Assembly: GCA_050954865.1 (NCBI GenBank)
Contig: JBPBQN010000095.1
Span: 1-16,393, forward strand
Direction of reading: 5' to 3'
Source of the DNA: Mucilaginibacter_A sp050954865
GTDB lineage: Bacteria; Bacteroidota; Bacteroidia; Sphingobacteriales; Sphingobacteriaceae
Length of the DNA: 16,393 nt
Made by a program: the position numbers and the translations under genes. Positions 13,530 to 16,393 of this stretch are shown here, in pieces (positions within the stretch are counted from its first letter, which is position 1; each line of letters starts with the position of its first letter). The notes under the pieces were generated by a model. That model ran no database searches. It saw nothing but the letters and a program-made list of their open reading frames with translations, and was not told the origin of the DNA.

Positions 13530-13570
13530 GATAAAAGCAGCATGACTCATCATCATGCTGCTTTTTTTAT
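13530..13570 (+). terminator. Terminator of the second M28 gene, made from repeat copies
   Basis: AAAAGCAGCATGA (13533-13545) pairs perfectly with TCATGCTGCTTTT (13553-13565) around a 7-nt loop, with a seven-T run at 13562-13568. It lies 18 nt past the stop codon. The 5' arm is a full repeat core (GATAAAAGCAGCAT, 13530-13543) and the 3' arm is an inverted copy. With four T on the other strand it may also stop transcripts coming from the convergent FKBP gene. Confidence 0.9.
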
Positions 13571-13572
13571 GT

Positions 13573-13586
13573 GATAAAAACAGTAT
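13573..13586 (+). repeat. Repeat copy beside the FKBP gene end
   Basis: GATAAAAACAGTAT is a full match to the repeat core. With the inverted copy at 13555-13568 it makes a 32-bp outward-facing pair like the one at 115-160. It ends 6 nt from the FKBP stop codon. Confidence 0.7.
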
Positions 13587-13592
13587 TGTTGA

Positions 13593-14066
13593 TTAACCCT
13601 GAACGGAAAACAAATCAATTGTAAATATCAACACTGAATTAGCCGGGATTGAGCCTGTAACTGTGCTGCCATAACCTAAAGCCGAAGGAACAAAGAGTTT
13701 GATGCGGCCGCCTGGTTTTATAAACGGGATACCTATTTGCCAGCCTTTTATTACACCGCTTAATAGTGTTGTAAAATTGGCATTGGTATCAAACTGTGTT
13801 CCATCTAATAAAATACCAGTGTAAGCTACGCGTATGGTAGATGAAGTAGTGGATGTAACAGATGCTGTGGCACCGCTGCCCGGAATTATAATTTGATAAT
13901 ACAACCCAGAAGCATCTTTTGTAGCTGTAATATTGTTGGCGGCCAAGTATGATTTGATTGCGGCATCATCAGTCGCAGCCTGTACAGTAGGATCAACAGT
14001 TGCGGTTTTTTTACAGGCCGAAAAAAACATGGTAAAAACAGCAAGGCATAATAAGTATCTTTTCAT
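13593..14066 (-). CDS. FKBP-type peptidyl-prolyl isomerase lipoprotein
   Basis: FKBP isomerases speed cis-trans change at proline bonds and assist folding, here in the periplasm. The 157-residue protein has a lipoprotein signal with lipobox FSAC (Cys18), a short spacer with an acidic helix, and one FKBP domain (about 55-157). Pocket residues are present: Tyr82 in VAYTG, Phe92-Asp93 in GTQFDT, Val105-Ile106 and Trp109 in GVIKGWQ, Tyr132 in LGYG, and Phe148 in LIFTIDL. The helix and loop IPFIKPGGRIKLFVP are typical. It starts 23 nt after aspS and probably shares its transcript. Confidence 0.93.
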   Translation of the reverse strand: MKRYLLCLAVFTMFFSACKKTATVDPTVQAATDDAAIKSYLAANNITATKDASGLYYQIIIPGSGATASVTSTTSSTIRVAYTGILLDGTQFDTNANFTTLLSGVIKGWQIGIPFIKPGGRIKLFVPSALGYGSTVTGSIPANSVLIFTIDLFSVQG

Positions 14067-14089
14067 GTAGAAATTTGTGTTGGTAACGG

Positions 14090-15835
14090 CTAAATAGTTG
14101 TTTTTATTTTGAGTTCATTCATTTGTTTTTGGTCGATGGTGGAAGGCGAATCGATCATTACATCTCTTCCTGAGTTATTTTTCGGGAAAGCGATCACATC
14201 ACGGATCGAATCCAAACCGGCAAAAATCGAACACAAACGATCAAAACCAAAAGCCAAACCACCGTGCGGCGGCGCGCCAAACTCAAACGCATCCATTAAA
14301 AAGCCAAATTGATTTTGCGCTTCTTCTGCCGAGAAACCCAAGTGTTTAAACATCAAGGCCTGCAAATTTTTATCGTGAATACGAATGGAACCGCCGCCAA
14401 CTTCTGTTCCGTTGATCACTAAATCATATGCATTCGCCCGAACTTCGCCCGGATTGGTTTCCAGCAATGCAATATCTTCTGGTTTTGGTGAAGTGAACGG
14501 ATGGTGCATCGCATGGTAACGTTCGGTTTCTTCGTCCCATTCCAGCAACGGGAAATCCAAAACCCAAAGCGGCGAGAAGGTATTTTTATCACGCAAACCT
14601 AAACGTGTACCCATTTCTAAACGCAACTCATTCAATTGCTTGCGCACTTTATCTTTTTTACCTGCTAAAAGAAGCATCAGATCGCCGGGCTGCGCATCAA
14701 AAGCTTCGGCCCAGTTTTTCAGATCGTCTTCGTTATAAAATTTATCTACGGATGATTTTAACGTTCCATCCAAACTATATCGCAGGTAAATTAAACCGGT
14801 TGCACCAATTTGCGGACGTTTGATAAAATCCGTCAGCTCATCCAGCTGCTTACGCGTATAGGAAGCGCAGTTTTTTGCATTGATACCAACAACCAGTTCT
14901 GCCTGATCAAAAACCGGGAAATTTTTGCCTTTTACCAGATCGTTCAATTCCACAAAAGCCATCTCAAAGCGCGTATCCGGTTTATCAGAACCGTACAAAC
15001 GCATGGCATCCGCGTAAGTCATCCGCGGCACTTCCACCAAATCAATGCCTTTTACATTTTTGAATAATGTACGAACCAAACCTTCAAACACATTCAAAAT
15101 ATCTTCTTGTGTGATGAAAGACATTTCGCAATCAATCTGCGTAAATTCCGGCTGACGATCGGCCCGTAAATCTTCATCGCGGAAACATTTTACAATCTGA
15201 AAATAACGATCAAAACCGGAAACCATCAGCAATTGCTTAAACGTTTGCGGCGATTGCGGCAAAGCGTAAAATTCGCCAGCGTTCATGCGGCTCGGCACCA
15301 CAAAATCACGCGCACCTTCCGGCGTGGATTTGATTAAAACCGGTGTTTCTACTTCAATAAAATCCAGTTCGTCTAAATATTTACGCACTTCCTGTGCCAT
15401 TTTATGGCGCAAAACCATGTTGTTCCTGATCGGGTTTCTGCGGAGATCGAGGTAACGGTATTTAGCGCGCAACTCTTCACCACCATCGGTTTCATCCTCA
15501 ATTAAAAAAGGCGGAACTTTGGATTGATTTAAAATTTCTAACTCATCTATTTCGATTTCTATCTCGCCAGTTGGAATTTTTAAATTTTTATTAGATCGTT
15601 CTCTTACAAAACCACCTACCTGTACTACAAATTCACGTCCAAGTTGACGGCCAGATTCACGCAAAGCTAAATCAGTAGCAAGATTTAATACAACTTGAGT
15701 TATACCATAACGATCACGTACATCTATAAAAGTTGTTCCTCCAAAATCGCGTACTTTTTGTATCCATCCACAAAGAGTAACATGTTTATTAAGGTTTTTT
15801 AAAGTTAATTCGCCGCAAGTATTTGTTCTGAGCAT
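14090..15835 (-). CDS. aspS: Aspartyl-tRNA synthetase
   Basis: AspS charges tRNA-Asp. From the ATG at 15833-15835 it has 581 residues, normal for the bacterial type, and begins MLRTNTCGEL in front of the anticodon-binding OB domain (about 1-105). The open frame continues 60 codons further upstream, but that stretch runs through the promoter and the repeat and matches no family sequence, so I reject the longer start. Class II motifs are clear: motif 1 around EVETPVL (161-167), motif 2 FRDEDLRADRQPEFTQ (218-233), the bacterial insertion domain, MHHPFTSPKPED, and motif 3 GGLAFGFDRL (525-534). The first 300 bases of the coding region are visibly more AT-rich than the rest. Confidence 0.97.
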   Translation of the reverse strand: MLRTNTCGELTLKNLNKHVTLCGWIQKVRDFGGTTFIDVRDRYGITQVVLNLATDLALRESGRQLGREFVVQVGGFVRERSNKNLKIPTGEIEIEIDELEILNQSKVPPFLIEDETDGGEELRAKYRYLDLRRNPIRNNMVLRHKMAQEVRKYLDELDFIEVETPVLIKSTPEGARDFVVPSRMNAGEFYALPQSPQTFKQLLMVSGFDRYFQIVKCFRDEDLRADRQPEFTQIDCEMSFITQEDILNVFEGLVRTLFKNVKGIDLVEVPRMTYADAMRLYGSDKPDTRFEMAFVELNDLVKGKNFPVFDQAELVVGINAKNCASYTRKQLDELTDFIKRPQIGATGLIYLRYSLDGTLKSSVDKFYNEDDLKNWAEAFDAQPGDLMLLLAGKKDKVRKQLNELRLEMGTRLGLRDKNTFSPLWVLDFPLLEWDEETERYHAMHHPFTSPKPEDIALLETNPGEVRANAYDLVINGTEVGGGSIRIHDKNLQALMFKHLGFSAEEAQNQFGFLMDAFEFGAPPHGGLAFGFDRLCSIFAGLDSIRDVIAFPKNNSGRDVMIDSPSTIDQKQMNELKIKTTI

Positions 15836-15838
15836 GTT

Positions 15839-15850
15839 ATGCTTTTTTAT
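15839..15850 (-). repeat. Degenerate inverted repeat copy in the aspS leader
   Basis: ATGCTTTTTTAT matches the inverted core with one base missing. It sits 3 nt before the aspS start codon and faces the plus copies at 15939 and 16025. Confidence 0.4.
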
Positions 15851-15859
15851 TTGAGCTTG

Positions 15860-15867
15860 CAAAAGTA
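15860..15867 (-). promoter_or_regulatory. aspS -7 promoter box
   Basis: The minus strand reads TACTTTTG, an exact match to TAnnTTTG, 24 nt before the aspS ATG, which implies a leader of about 18 nt. The -33 region has TTTTCC rather than TTG. The repeat copy at 15839-15850 would fall in this leader. Confidence 0.5.
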
Positions 15868-15931
15868 GGATTTTGAGGCGAAAGGCGGAAAAATGATGGG
15901 AAGAAAGGTTTGAACGTGAAAGGGTGCAGAT

Positions 15932-15952
15932 TTTAGGTGGTAAAAGAAGTAT
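15932..15952 (+). repeat. Interspersed repeat copy upstream of aspS
   Basis: TTTAGGTGGTAAAAGAAGTA plus a final T is a near-full copy, including the TTTAGGT extension. The flanks TTTTA and TAAAA are weakly complementary. Confidence 0.65.
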
Positions 15953-16024
15953 CGGTTTAAAAGGTGAGTTTAAAAGAATCGCAGTTTTTATAATTTTGGA
16001 ACATGAGTACATCATAATTTGTAT

Positions 16025-16038
16025 GATAAAAGAAGCAT
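16025..16038 (+). repeat. Interspersed repeat copy at the ORF6N gene end
   Basis: GATAAAAGAAGCAT is an exact core match and ends 3 nt from the stop codon of the adjacent minus-strand gene. It lacks the TTTAGGT extension. Confidence 0.65.
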
Positions 16039-16041
16039 CTG

Positions 16042-16393
16042 TTATTCTCCTTTTTCAAACTTATAGCCAATTGGTGTTCGGGGCGTTTCTTCTTTTTCAA
16101 CAAATTTACTGAGGTAGTTAAAAAGCAGTTCTATCTTTTCGTCGTGTTTCATCATTTGTTTTTCTACTTGTTCAACCCGTAAAAAAACATCTTTGTGGGC
16201 AATTATCATTTCCTTGATTTTGGTGTAGATCCGCATAATTTGAATGTTAACCTGAATTGCTTGTTTGCTGTTTAATACGCTTGATAACATCAGTACGCCA
16301 TGTTCTGTAAACGCGTTTGGTAATTTTCTGCGGCCGCCCCAACTTGAAGTCGCATTTTGCGACTTCAAGTTGATAAATTCTTCTTCATTCAAA
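16042..16393 (-). CDS. ORF6N-domain protein, N-terminal part beyond the window
   Basis: The visible 116 residues are the second half of an ORF6N (KilA-N-like) DNA-binding protein. The signature stretch LKSQNATSSWGGRRKLPNAF (9-28), TEHGVLMLSSVLNS (29-42) and QAIQVNIQIMRIYTKI (44-59) is clear, followed by a charged, likely coiled-coil tail (HKDVFLRVEQVEKQMMKHDE) and the ending YKFEKGE. The only start in the window is a TTG at the very edge. Family members have about 60-80 more residues (MLDRDLAELYGV-type start), so the gene is cut by the window. Such proteins are common in prophages and mobile islands and as stand-alone chromosomal genes. The role is unknown, but DNA binding is likely. Confidence 0.88.
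   Translation of the reverse strand, partial: LNEEEFINLKSQNATSSWGGRRKLPNAFTEHGVLMLSSVLNSKQAIQVNIQIMRIYTKIKEMIIAHKDVFLRVEQVEKQMMKHDEKIELLFNYLSKFVEKEETPRTPIGYKFEKGE

Noticed and set aside
15836..16015. 60-residue N-terminal extension of aspS from a far upstream ATG
   Set aside because: The added residues show no family similarity, cross the promoter box and repeat, and the ATG at 15833-15835 gives the normal bacterial AspRS N-terminus.
7053..16038. CRISPR array
   Set aside because: Repeat copies are irregularly spaced by hundreds to thousands of bases, occur on both strands and have no uniform spacers or cas genes.

Overview
The window looks like chromosomal DNA of a Bacteroidota bacterium, most likely order Sphingobacteriales (Pedobacter/Mucilaginibacter-like; family and genus are inference from protein style). 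Supporting this are the AT-rich intergenic DNA, several TAnnTTTG-type -7 boxes, little sign of Shine-Dalgarno sequences, a TonB with the N-terminal GRNKAYGAY motif of the phylum, the exbB-exbD-exbD-tonB gene order, and lipoproteins and secreted peptidases with SPI/SPII signals. I found no rRNA, tRNA, CRISPR array or transposase gene.

Left part (1-7040, nearly all on the minus strand). nuoA (complex I) sits at the left edge. A seven-gene run is transcribed leftwards from a promoter near 6487-6518: exbB, exbD, exbD, tonB, a 72-residue membrane protein, a PstS-like lipoprotein and a secreted TPR protein, closed by a strong terminator at 571-599. This is an energy-transduction module for TonB-dependent outer-membrane transport, with a phosphate-binding-protein-like lipoprotein and a TPR protein attached. 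Two perfect hairpins lie inside it, one across the exbB stop codon and one in the start of the 72-residue gene, and may set the relative output of the genes. A SUI1/eIF1-like gene lies upstream of the module.

Middle (7041-10372). metK (SAM synthetase) has a leader that closely matches the SAM-II riboswitch class, placed directly after a -7 box, so metK is probably feedback-controlled by its own product. After its terminator come a Nudix hydrolase and a PlsC-type acyltransferase (13-nt gap) and a small putative membrane ORF.

Right part (10373-16393). Two secreted M28 metallopeptidases are divergently transcribed from one intergenic region. They are followed by a convergent FKBP-type lipoprotein that sits downstream of aspS (aspartyl-tRNA synthetase), and by the 3' part of an ORF6N-domain gene of phage type at the right edge.

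The most unusual signal is a short interspersed repeat that no gene explains. Its core is GATAAAARMAGYAT, often preceded by TTTAGGTY. At least 14 good copies lie between or at the ends of genes at 115-160 and from 7053 to 16038, and none that I could see lies in the exb-tonB operon. Several copies form outward-facing inverted pairs (32-143 bp), two pairs form the stems of intrinsic terminators, and one folds into a hairpin that touches a start codon. This resembles a REPIN/MITE-like non-autonomous element that has been reused at gene ends.
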